From: Candidatus Saccharimonadota bacterium
GTDB taxonomy: Bacteria > Patescibacteriota > Saccharimonadia > Saccharimonadales > Saccharimonadaceae
Assembly: GCA_017514765.1 (NCBI GenBank)
Contig: JAFWIU010000010.1
Location: 170,459 to 234,458 of the forward strand
Direction: 5' to 3'
Length of the DNA: 64,000 nt
In this document: in pieces, positions 17,551-25,531 of the stretch
How positions within the stretch are numbered: position 1 is the stretch's first letter
Layout: each line of letters starts with the position of its first letter
Notes under the pieces: generated by a model
Told to the model about the DNA's origin: nothing
The model's database searches: none
Seen by the model: only the letters and a program-made list of their open reading frames with translations
Program-made: the position numbers and the translations under genes

Positions 17551-20500
17551 ATGGAAGCAGTGATACATTTTATTCTGATGCCGATATTCTGGATTCCAGT
17601 AGTGGGGATCCTGGCATTTTTGACATATCGAAACTATAAAAAGCTCAATAAATTAAAAGTACTAAACGTCGACTCAGTATTATTGATGCTAGAAATTCCG
17701 CGTGAAAACGATAAAAAAGAGTTGGCGGCAGAACAGCTATTTGCTTCCTTGCACGGAATTCTGCGCGACAAACAAGAGTTACGTAATTCCGGTGGGGTAC
17801 AGGAGCATTTGTCGTTTGAGATTGTCTCGACGGCGGGACAGATTAGATTTTACGTTTGGGTGCCCAAAGTATTACAAAGCTTCGTAGAAGGGCAGATTTA
17901 TTCTCAATATCCGACTGTACAAATCTATAAGATGAACGAGGATTATGTCGATAATCGGACTAAGTATCCAGTATCATATTCGGCGGAACTTGGACTAATC
18001 GAAAACGATGCCCTACCAATTAAAACGTTTGATTCCTTCGAAGTGGATCCACTAGCTGGGATTACGGGTACTTTGGCGAAGCTTGATGCAAATACTTCAG
18101 AAGAGCTGTGGATTCAAATCCTGACGCGACCTATTGCGGACGATTGGCACAAAAACACTACCGATAAGTGGATTAGGCGCGTGAAAACCGGCACCCAATC
18201 ATTATTTATGGGGACGGGAATTGACTGGACTTGGATTTCAGAAGTGTTTATGGCGCTCTTTCGCCCACCGGCAGGCGGGACCAAATCAGACGTAACGGTA
18301 GAATTATCAGAGAGAGCAAAAACACAGATTGCTAAAGCCGAAGAGAAAGCTACTAAATTGGGGTATGAAGTAAAGATTCGTCTAGCTTATCTAGGGCAGA
18401 ACCAAACTGATGCCAGACTAAATATGCAGGCATTAGTGGGAACGTTTAAACAGTTTAATTCTACTAACCTTAATGGTTTTCGCCAGTTGGGCGGGAGTTT
18501 TAATCCGGTGGATCTTGATGCGTACAAACTGCGGCAATTCTCGGATCGCGGTTTTATTCTAAACATTTCAGAACTTGCATCAGTGTATCATTTGCCACAT
18601 ACCTCAGTGGAAACGCCTAATATTGTATGGGCATCGTCGAAAACCGCAGAACCACCAGCTAAGCTACCAGTATTGACTGGTGAGGCTACTAATGATGAGA
18701 ATATTTCGGCTTTTGGCTTGACCAATTTCCGAGGAATCAACCACCAATTCGGATTACTACGTCGCGACCGTTCACGTCATGTGTATATCATCGGTCAAAC
18801 AGGAGCAGGGAAAAGCGGAATGTTGGAATTACTGGCGCTGTCGGACATCTTTTATAATCAAGGTTACTGTATTATCGATCCACATGGTGACTTTGCAATC
18901 GATAACCTAAAGTTTATTCCGGAGTCAAGGATAAAAGATGTAGTGTATTTTAATCCGGCAGATACGGCGTTCCCGGTAGCATTTAACCCACTTGAGGTTT
19001 CTGACCCCTCTAGAAAACCCAATATTTGTTCTGAAGTGATTGGAGTGCTCAAGCGGATGTTCGGAGATTCTTGGGGTCCAAGACTTGAGCATATTTTGCG
19101 CTACACTTTGTTGGCTTTACTTGACCGACCATCAACGACACTGCTCGATATTTCGCGACTATTAACTGATAAAGATTTCCGTAAGGAAACACTAGATTAT
19201 TGTCAGGATGTAACGGTCTTACAGTTCTGGAAACATGAGTTCGGCCAGTGGAACGAAAAACAGGTCAATGAGTCGATTGCGCCAGTGTTAAATAAGGTTG
19301 GTGCTTTTACGGCAAACCCAATCATACGTAACATCGTGGGACAACCGAAATCATCGTTTAATATCCGTAAAATAATGGATGAGGGTAAAATTCTGGTAGT
19401 GAACTTGTCTAAAGGGTTGATTGGCGAAGATAATGCAGCGATTCTAGGCTCGTTCTTAGTGACTAAAGTACAACTTGCGGCGATGTCGCGTTCTGATATA
19501 CCCCTAATTGAAGACCGTAGGCCGTTCTATCTATACGTAGATGAGTTCCAAAACTTTGCCACAGATTCGTTCGCAGTTATTCTGTCTGAGGCACGGAAAT
19601 ATGGACTTAATTTAACCGTTGCGAACCAATATGTGGCCCAAATGACTGATTCGGTGCGAGATGCAGTGTTTGGCAACGTCGGTACTACGATTTCCTTCCG
19701 AGTATCGCCAGACGATGCGCCAGTGCTCGTTAAACAGTTCGAACCGACTTTCGACGAGTCTGATCTGGTGCAGTTAAACAATCGTCACTTTGTGATTTCA
19801 ATGATTATTAATGGCGAAAAGGTGCCTGCCTTCTCTGCTACCACCCTTTCGATCCCAGCTACACCATCAGATAATTTTGAGGCAATTGTGGCCCATTCGC
19901 GTGAATACTTCGCGAGACCACGGATGGAAGTGGAGGCGGAGATTCGGGAGACAATTGAGCAATCCGAGAAATACAAACGCGAGTTGTCAGACTCAGGGAG
20001 GCAAGAGAGAACTGAACCAAAACTGGTGATTAATTCCAACGAAAAACCAGTGTTCCGTTTGATTCCACAAACGGATAATTCGAAGCCTAAGCGTGCTGCC
20101 GAACAAAAACCGAACTTAAAGATCTCAAATCCTCAATTAGATTTGAGGCGCTCGGGACTTAGTCCAAATGCCGCTGAAGGCAAAGAACGGCTAGGATTGA
20201 AAGATTTGGCAAGACTGGCGGCCGAGCAGATAGATAGCCAGGTCGAATTCAAGAAAACCGCCGTAAACGAGAGAAGGAAATTAATAGAAGAAAAGAAGAA
20301 GGCTGTAGAAGAGAGGAGAAAAGCTGTCAATGAAAAAGGAAAGGGTTCTCCCAAAAAGAAAGGGAAGAATAACCGCAAAAATAAGGGTAAAAAGACCCCC
20401 CAGAAGCCATCCGATGTTAATAATTCCCCTGTTAATACCCCCAGAACCCCTGTTGATATAGCTCGTTCTACTGAGCAAAACCAGCATTTCCCCACCTCTG

Positions 20501-20652
20501 TTACACCAGAGGTGGAATATCAAGACGATTCGACCGTCGTGATTCGACCATCGCACCACTCGTTACCCCTTAATACCCCTGTTAAGCACACAGAAGACTT
20601 TGTAGATAAAGACAACTCGGTTGATGGATTTTTAAGTATAAAACATCAATAA
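17551..20652 (+). CDS. Type IV secretion coupling-type ATPase (VirD4/TraD-like)
   Basis: 1033 residues. One N-terminal membrane segment (about 5-25) precedes a ~350-residue cytoplasmic domain and a P-loop ATPase with Walker A GQTGAGKSG (about 415-423), DPHGDF and Walker B LYVDEFQNFA (about 658-667), which is the TraD/TraG-type arrangement (TraM-recognition domain family). The C-terminal ~230 residues are Lys/Arg/Glu-rich and low-complexity, with a run of basic repeats near 900-960. A TAGAAT box ends 6 nt before the ATG. Such ATPases bring DNA or protein to type IV secretion channels or type IV pili; no other T4SS gene is in the window. Confidence 0.85.
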   Translation: MEAVIHFILMPIFWIPVVGILAFLTYRNYKKLNKLKVLNVDSVLLMLEIPRENDKKELAAEQLFASLHGILRDKQELRNSGGVQEHLSFEIVSTAGQIRFYVWVPKVLQSFVEGQIYSQYPTVQIYKMNEDYVDNRTKYPVSYSAELGLIENDALPIKTFDSFEVDPLAGITGTLAKLDANTSEELWIQILTRPIADDWHKNTTDKWIRRVKTGTQSLFMGTGIDWTWISEVFMALFRPPAGGTKSDVTVELSERAKTQIAKAEEKATKLGYEVKIRLAYLGQNQTDARLNMQALVGTFKQFNSTNLNGFRQLGGSFNPVDLDAYKLRQFSDRGFILNISELASVYHLPHTSVETPNIVWASSKTAEPPAKLPVLTGEATNDENISAFGLTNFRGINHQFGLLRRDRSRHVYIIGQTGAGKSGMLELLALSDIFYNQGYCIIDPHGDFAIDNLKFIPESRIKDVVYFNPADTAFPVAFNPLEVSDPSRKPNICSEVIGVLKRMFGDSWGPRLEHILRYTLLALLDRPSTTLLDISRLLTDKDFRKETLDYCQDVTVLQFWKHEFGQWNEKQVNESIAPVLNKVGAFTANPIIRNIVGQPKSSFNIRKIMDEGKILVVNLSKGLIGEDNAAILGSFLVTKVQLAAMSRSDIPLIEDRRPFYLYVDEFQNFATDSFAVILSEARKYGLNLTVANQYVAQMTDSVRDAVFGNVGTTISFRVSPDDAPVLVKQFEPTFDESDLVQLNNRHFVISMIINGEKVPAFSATTLSIPATPSDNFEAIVAHSREYFARPRMEVEAEIRETIEQSEKYKRELSDSGRQERTEPKLVINSNEKPVFRLIPQTDNSKPKRAAEQKPNLKISNPQLDLRRSGLSPNAAEGKERLGLKDLARLAAEQIDSQVEFKKTAVNERRKLIEEKKKAVEERRKAVNEKGKGSPKKKGKNNRKNKGKKTPQKPSDVNNSPVNTPRTPVDIARSTEQNQHFPTSVTPEVEYQDDSTVVIRPSHHSLPLNTPVKHTEDFVDKDNSVDGFLSIKHQ

Positions 20653-20677
20653 ACAGAAAACGGGGAAATAATAAGAC

Positions 20678-20712
20678 AAAAATCCAGCCTATACATAAAA
20701 AGCTGGATTTTT
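20678..20712 (+). terminator. Terminator of the coupling-ATPase gene
   Basis: AAAAATCCAGC (20678-20688) and GCTGGATTTTT (20702-20712) form a long stem around CTATACATAAAAA, ending in a T run. Confidence 0.85.
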
Positions 20713-20905
20713 AAATGGATTGACGAATCATGAATTTAGCATATGCTTAATGTCGTACAATATAGATTTTAAGACATATGCACTTTGGATTTTAGACGGT
20801 TAAGTTATCGTCTAATATGGGTAAATAATGCTGGGTGGGCGGGAATTGGTGCACGTGAAAGCTTCTAATGGTTCGTTCGTGATGACTTCGCGCCATCAAA
20901 TACTT

Positions 20906-21142
20906 GTAGCAAATGGCCACCATTTTAAGAACATGGACTTGTTGGTTGTGATAACTACAATATTCGTCAGGTGCTTCACGTCTTAGCGCACGATGCAATT
21001 ATCCTAGCGTATACAGATTGCACTGGGCAACTTCACTCATCTGCATTATCTAACCATAACTGACGTTTGCGCACTGGAATATTGTAAACATCACAACAGA
21101 ACAAATCTGAAAAAAGTTCTTAAAATGGTGGCTATTTACTAT
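20906..21142. repeat. Long palindromic element A
   Basis: Left arm 20906-20932 and right arm 21116-21142 are complementary at 24 of 27 positions. Inner stems: GTTGTGAT (20945-20952) with ATCACAAC (21090-21097) and TACAATATTC with GAATATTGTA. The conserved core 20965-20991 matches element B at 25 of 27 positions. Just outside the left arm, 20876-20896 matches 34516-34536 of element C at 18 of 21 positions. No coding capacity. Confidence 0.85.
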
Positions 21143-21417
21143 ATTAGTTGCTACCCCTGTTAAGATCTTTTTTGATCGAGTTTTTGGCTGAATTTGGGCC
21201 AAAATGTGTAAATTTGACGTTTCCCCGTTTTTATTTCCCTTTTTTAGTGTTTTTCCCTGTTTTGATGGGAGGTTTTCCCCACTAGATGTCGAGGTGGTCG
21301 TTTTAGTCTGAACAAAAACCGAACAAAAACAGGGTATTAACAGAATCCTTTTTAACAGGGGTAGACCCCTGTTAATTTATAGTTTGCTTCCCCTGTTATG
21401 GTCTAGAAGGGTAGAAA
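21143..21417. other. Gene-free stretch between element A and the FtsQ-like gene
   Basis: Contains the right half of the CCCCTGTTAA cluster, several T-rich tracts (TTTTT near 21200-21260) and two nearby AACAAAAACCGAACAAAAAC repeats at about 21310-21330. No ORF or clear promoter. Confidence 0.5.
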
Positions 21418-22095
21418 TTATTTCCAGAAAGCGCGGCCGTCGATGCGGACGTCGACGTATTCGAAATCAGTAATTCCCTGTCCGGCTAGGTAGCGGAGCA
21501 TGCGATCAATATCTTCGGTAGTGACACCAGCGTCGCGGTCGATAGTAGTCTTGAAATAACCATTGTAGCCTTCGAGATAGAAGTCAACTTCACGGATGGA
21601 TTCGGCTGGAATAACGGCTTTGGTGGGTTGATAATGATAAGATTTAAGATCGGATTCAACTAGACCTACATAATTACGCATGCGGGAAGTGATTTGATTG
21701 GCAGCAGCAGAAGTCGAGCCATCGATAATTTCAATGGTGGGTTCGGCTTCTGTGATGACGGGTTCAGGAGTAGTAATCGGGTCCTGGTCGGAATCTGGTC
21801 GGAGGAAAGTAATAGCTAAGACGATGAGAATAGTAATAAGAATAACAAAACCGAGACTAACCATGATGACGCGTAGCCAGTATTTCTGTTTGTCTTTTTT
21901 GCGAGCGGCGGCGCGTTCGTTTTTGGTTTCGAGTTTTTCCCTTTTTTCGCCAATAGTGCGACCTACAACAACTCGGGAAGAGCGTCTACCAAACCTCGGG
22001 GCGCGTCCAGCCAGCCCGTCGCCACGGGTGGCTGGCGCTACGTCTCGCGCTGCCGCGCTCCGAATCCCCTCGTTTTTGGTAGACTCTCTTCCCAC
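21418..22095 (-). CDS. Bitopic dcw-cluster protein, probably FtsQ/DivIB-like
   Basis: 225 residues from a GTG at 22095, 6 nt after the murG stop. The first ~40 residues are encoded by palindromic element H2; a basic stretch (about 40-72) and one membrane segment (about 74-98, VIMVSLGFVILITILIVLAI) follow. The outer part is acidic, then has a C-terminal fold with YFKTTIDRDAGVTTEDIDRML and a closing FEYVDVRIDGRAFWK, which resembles the end of FtsQ/DivIB (YVDLRY-type strand). Its place after murG is where ftsQ normally lies, so a divisome role is inferred. It is shorter than typical FtsQ and a POTRA domain is not obvious. The true start might lie after the element. Confidence 0.55.
   Translation of the reverse strand: MGRESTKNEGIRSAAARDVAPATRGDGLAGRAPRFGRRSSRVVVGRTIGEKREKLETKNERAAARKKDKQKYWLRVIMVSLGFVILITILIVLAITFLRPDSDQDPITTPEPVITEAEPTIEIIDGSTSAAANQITSRMRNYVGLVESDLKSYHYQPTKAVIPAESIREVDFYLEGYNGYFKTTIDRDAGVTTEDIDRMLRYLAGQGITDFEYVDVRIDGRAFWK
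21975..22093. repeat. In-frame palindromic element H2 at the N-terminus of the FtsQ-like gene
   Basis: Arms 21975-21993 and 22075-22093 are complementary at 18 of 19 positions (GGGAAGAG.GTCTACCAAA type). The core is the same GC-rich sequence as in element H1 inside der, read on the minus strand, where it encodes RSAAARDVAPATRGDGLAG. The arms are unrelated to those of H1. The outer end coincides with the GTG start codon, so the element forms most of the first 40 codons. Confidence 0.85.
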
Positions 22096-22101
22096 CTTCT
22101 T

Positions 22102-23331
22102 CTAGGCCTCCTCTAGGATTATCTCGGCGAGACGACGGGCAGAATCGGAGCGAGCCTCTTCGTGAAGTCGGTCGGCCATATCGGCGCGGAGGCGAGGAGA
22201 TTTGACAAGATGACGAATTTCATCAAGCAAAACGGTGGGGTCTTCTACCATTTTGGTGTCTTCTACAAGTGAGACGGCATGAGCACTTTCAAGGCGTTCA
22301 GCGTTTTTGACTTGATGCCCGCCCGGCAAGGGTGCAAATGGCACAAGAATGACGGCTTTCTTGAGCGAAGCTAGCTCGGCAATAGTGGTGGCACCAGCGC
22401 GTGAGACGACGACGTCGGCGGCGCCCATCAGTTCATTCATGGTAGTGTTAAATTCCCACATGCGGAAGTTAGATTCGAGCGAAGCATGGTCCCAGTTTTC
22501 GTATTGTTTAAGGTCAACCATATCTTCATAATGTTTGCGACCGGCGACTAGCCCAACGGAAGTGAACTTCAGTAGCTCTGGTAAAATCGCGCGCGTGGCG
22601 TCATTGAGATTCTCGGAGCCTTGTGAACCACCAGTAATAACAACTAGTGGTTTGTCGGTATTGAAGGAAAAGGCTTTCTTTAATTCAATCTGTTTGGATG
22701 GACTGACGGATTTGAACTCGGGTCCTACCGGAATACCAGTCCAAATGTAATTTGGGTGCTGCTCCTGTATATCTTCTGGGATGGGCATACCGAAAGCAAC
22801 CTTGGTGGCTTTTTTCATTAGAATACGGTTGGCAAGACCGGCTACGACATCTGATTCATGGATAATGTATGGTATCTTAAATAACTTAGCCATAATACCG
22901 ACCGGTAAGCAAACATAGCCACCTTTTAGGAAGATGATATTAGGACGAGATGATTTCTTGACTAGGCGGCAGAAGGCTGTGATAAGTCCAGTTAGAAAAC
23001 CGAAGAAACCGAGTATATTACCAATAACAATGTCTTTCAAAGTCAGTCCAAAATGGACAAAATAATCCTTGAACTTCCAATTCGAATAGCGGTGGAATTT
23101 ACCCGCCGGAATACGACGCACTCTGATATAGGGGTGTTTTTTGTGGCCGGTTTCTTCTCCCCCCCAAGCAACACCGATTTCGGTGGTAAGACGAGTGACG
23201 TTCTTGTAGTATTTAAAATCAGTCCAAAATTCAACCTCAGCGCGAGGTTTGCGATGCAAAATTTCACGCACTACGGCGACTACTGGTGTGATGTGTCCCC
23301 CCGACCCGCCGCCGACTACTAATATTTTCAT
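22102..23331 (-). CDS. murG: UDP-GlcNAc:lipid-linked MurNAc transferase MurG
   Basis: 409 residues, longer than the common ~360. Signature GGGSGGH at residues 7-13, the membrane-associating basic/hydrophobic patch in the N-domain, ESDVVAGLANR, VVITGGSQGSENLN and the donor-binding VSRAGATTIAELASLKKAVILVP, LPGGHQVKNAE. It makes lipid II from lipid I on the inner face of the membrane. Its 5' end overlaps the 3' end of ftsW by 68 bases, unusually long. Part of the minus-strand cluster that runs from rsmH. Confidence 0.96.
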   Translation of the reverse strand: MKILVVGGGSGGHITPVVAVVREILHRKPRAEVEFWTDFKYYKNVTRLTTEIGVAWGGEETGHKKHPYIRVRRIPAGKFHRYSNWKFKDYFVHFGLTLKDIVIGNILGFFGFLTGLITAFCRLVKKSSRPNIIFLKGGYVCLPVGIMAKLFKIPYIIHESDVVAGLANRILMKKATKVAFGMPIPEDIQEQHPNYIWTGIPVGPEFKSVSPSKQIELKKAFSFNTDKPLVVITGGSQGSENLNDATRAILPELLKFTSVGLVAGRKHYEDMVDLKQYENWDHASLESNFRMWEFNTTMNELMGAADVVVSRAGATTIAELASLKKAVILVPFAPLPGGHQVKNAERLESAHAVSLVEDTKMVEDPTVLLDEIRHLVKSPRLRADMADRLHEEARSDSARRLAEIILEEA

Positions 23332-24496
23332 GGTTTGATATTACCTCCCTACTAGTATAACACGAAAGTTGCAAAACAAGACCAATTGCGAAAGCGATAA
23401 AAACCATACTGGTACCGCCATAAGATAATAGCGGTAGAGTGATACCGGTTACTGGGACCAAACTGGTCATAGCGGCGATATTAACGACAACCTGAGCCAA
23501 AGTCCACGAGAAGACACCCACAATGAAGAGGTTGGAATTAGTGTCAGTAGTGTGTTCTGCAACTTTGAGCATCCGAATCAGCATGGCAGCAAAAACCGCT
23601 AGGACTAGGAATAGACCGACGAACCCAAAGGTTTCACCCATAATAGCGAAAACGGAGTCGTTGATGGATTCAGGAAGATAGCCAGTGGCTTGGACAGAAT
23701 TGCCAATGCCAACACCGAAAAAACCGCCAGTACCAATAGCAAGCATGGCGTTATCGATATGGTAGGTCGAATCAGAGCTTTCGGCGCCAGTCAAGGTGTC
23801 CAGCCAGGCATCGACACGCTGCATCCGATGCGAAGAAGTCACCACCGAACCAACAGCAACCGCAAGCACTAGTGCCAACATAATAAGATACTGTCTAGCC
23901 GGAATCCCTGAAACTAATAACATCCCAAAAATGATAGCAATTAACGCTACACCGGTACCGAGATCGCCTTGGGCAATCACGACAAGAAAAAGCGATGCAC
24001 CACAGACAGCTATGAACGGAAGCCAGAACTCTTGCCATTTGCCTAGTTCCCCGTTCTCTTTTTTGCGTGTGATGAAATCTGCTAAATAAACCACCAATGC
24101 GAGCTTAATTAATTCGGCGGGCTGAAAACTGACGGCGCCAAGATTAAACCACCGACACTCACCGAGTTCACATTTGGCAAGCGAAGATCCGGTCATAGCC
24201 AGTAACCAAAGCAGCGCAGAAAGAGCTAAAGCTAATATCATAAAAGGTTTGGCGTATTTTTGAAGATATTTATACGGAATCACCTTGAAGGCGAGAAAAA
24301 AGGCGACTAGTGACAAAGCAACTGAACGAAGCTGACCGATGAAAAAATAATTGGCGTCGTAGTCAGTGCCGTAGGTATTATTAAGCACGTTAGCACGCAT
24401 CGGGCCAATGGCATAAATAATGATGAGTCCTAAGGCCATTAATCCTAGCGTGGTGAATAGTATCGTTAAATCTGCGTGATGCTTGCGAATAGCCAT
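23264..24496 (-). CDS. ftsW: Peptidoglycan glycosyltransferase FtsW (SEDS family)
   Basis: 410 residues, about ten membrane segments. SEDS hallmarks: WFNLGAVSFQPAELIKLALVVYLA, QGDLGTGVALI, YLPESINDSVFAIMGETFGFVG and LPLLSYGGTSMV. FtsW polymerises lipid II at the division septum with its partner transpeptidase FtsI, encoded two genes upstream. The ATG follows the mraY stop directly (TAA-ATG). The Arg/Ser-rich C-terminal tail (about the last 25 residues) lies within the overlap with murG. Confidence 0.94.
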   Translation of the reverse strand: MAIRKHHADLTILFTTLGLMALGLIIIYAIGPMRANVLNNTYGTDYDANYFFIGQLRSVALSLVAFFLAFKVIPYKYLQKYAKPFMILALALSALLWLLAMTGSSLAKCELGECRWFNLGAVSFQPAELIKLALVVYLADFITRKKENGELGKWQEFWLPFIAVCGASLFLVVIAQGDLGTGVALIAIIFGMLLVSGIPARQYLIMLALVLAVAVGSVVTSSHRMQRVDAWLDTLTGAESSDSTYHIDNAMLAIGTGGFFGVGIGNSVQATGYLPESINDSVFAIMGETFGFVGLFLVLAVFAAMLIRMLKVAEHTTDTNSNLFIVGVFSWTLAQVVVNIAAMTSLVPVTGITLPLLSYGGTSMVFIAFAIGLVLQLSCYTSREVISNHENISSRRRVGGTHHTSSRRSA

Positions 24497-25519
24497 TTAG
24501 ATGGCTCCTCCAGTAGCGGCGACAAAAATACCCAGAATAGCACAGACGCCAGCGACAATCCAGAAGCGCATCACGATTTTGGCTTCCCCCCAACCGAGAG
24601 CTTCGAGATGATGATGCAGGGGTGCGGAAATGAAGACTTTGCGGTGAAGAAACTTCTTACTGGCAAGTTGGATGAGCGAAGAGCCGGCTTCAATTACAAA
24701 CGGTAAGCCGATAATTGGCAGTAATAGGAACGAATTAGTCATCATAGCGACAATGCCAAGACCAGAGCCGAGCGCAAAGGAGCCAGTATCACCCATCATG
24801 AAGCGAGCAGGCGGAACATTGAACCAAATATAGGACAATAACCAGCCAACTACGGTCATACAGAAACCAAATAGTAAGACATTACCCTGGAATAAAGCAA
24901 TAACACCAAAAGCGGCGTAAGCTAGCATGGAAAGACCGCCCGATAGACCGTCAAGCCCGTCAGAGATATTAACAGCGTTTGAGGTGGCTACGACAGCAAA
25001 AGCGAAGATTAGAATCATCCCTACTACACCAACTTCAAAGTCACCCAAGAACGGAATAAGGATACTGGTCCAGCCAAGTTTGACCGAGAAAAACCAACCA
25101 AGGGCTAGGCCCACCACTGTAATGAGAAAGAATTTGACTGGCCCACGTAGACCTGCTGCACCGCGACCGGTACCAAAAATATTAATAACATCATCGATTA
25201 CACCTACTAGCGCACCGCCGAGAAAACCAACTAGTGGCAACCAAGTTTGGCCACGATCGAGGTTGAAAAGCCAAGTAACAGCTGTAACTGCAACCACACC
25301 GACAAGACCAGCCATAGTTGGAAAAACATGTTTGAACTTATGGGCGTGGAGTTTACGCATAATAGGTAAATCTTTGCCATCAACGGTAGTTTGTTTCTGC
25401 TTTTTCCAGAATTTATATTTGTAGGCAAAGTGAGTATAGAATGGAGTCAAAGCCATCGAGAAAAGGAAGCCAGCGAGAGCTAACAGCAGACCTTGAAATA
25501 GTTCGTCGTTTAACGTCAT
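24497..25519 (-). CDS. mraY: Phospho-MurNAc-pentapeptide translocase MraY
   Basis: 340 residues from the ATG at 25519; an in-frame ATG six bases upstream directly abuts a TATAAT box, so the second is preferred (gap of 6 nt, leaderless rule). About ten membrane segments, with the family motifs NISDGLDGLSGG (catalytic aspartates), FNVPPARFMMGDTGSFALG and the HHHLEALGW loop near the end. It transfers phospho-MurNAc-pentapeptide to undecaprenyl phosphate. The presence of an internal promoter means mraY-ftsW-murG can be made apart from ftsI. Confidence 0.95.
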   Translation of the reverse strand: MTLNDELFQGLLLALAGFLFSMALTPFYTHFAYKYKFWKKQKQTTVDGKDLPIMRKLHAHKFKHVFPTMAGLVGVVAVTAVTWLFNLDRGQTWLPLVGFLGGALVGVIDDVINIFGTGRGAAGLRGPVKFFLITVVGLALGWFFSVKLGWTSILIPFLGDFEVGVVGMILIFAFAVVATSNAVNISDGLDGLSGGLSMLAYAAFGVIALFQGNVLLFGFCMTVVGWLLSYIWFNVPPARFMMGDTGSFALGSGLGIVAMMTNSFLLLPIIGLPFVIEAGSSLIQLASKKFLHRKVFISAPLHHHLEALGWGEAKIVMRFWIVAGVCAILGIFVAATGGAI

Positions 25520-25531
25520 AGACATATTATA

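Larger units (their letters stand above)
20426..21398. repeat. Cluster of CCCCTGTTAA repeats (iteron-like)
   Basis: Exact or near copies of CCCCTGTTAA occur at 20426-20435, 20447-20456 (ends TGA), 20576-20585, 21154-21163, 21352-21361 (reverse orientation), 21366-21375 and 21390-21398. The pair at 21352-21375 forms a perfect palindrome TTAACAGGGGT-AG-ACCCCTGTTAA. The first three lie in the 3' part of the coupling-ATPase gene, the rest in the gene-free stretch after it. Further partial copies (CCCTGTTTT, AGGGTATTAACAG) lie between. Possible protein-binding sites; function unknown. Confidence 0.6.
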
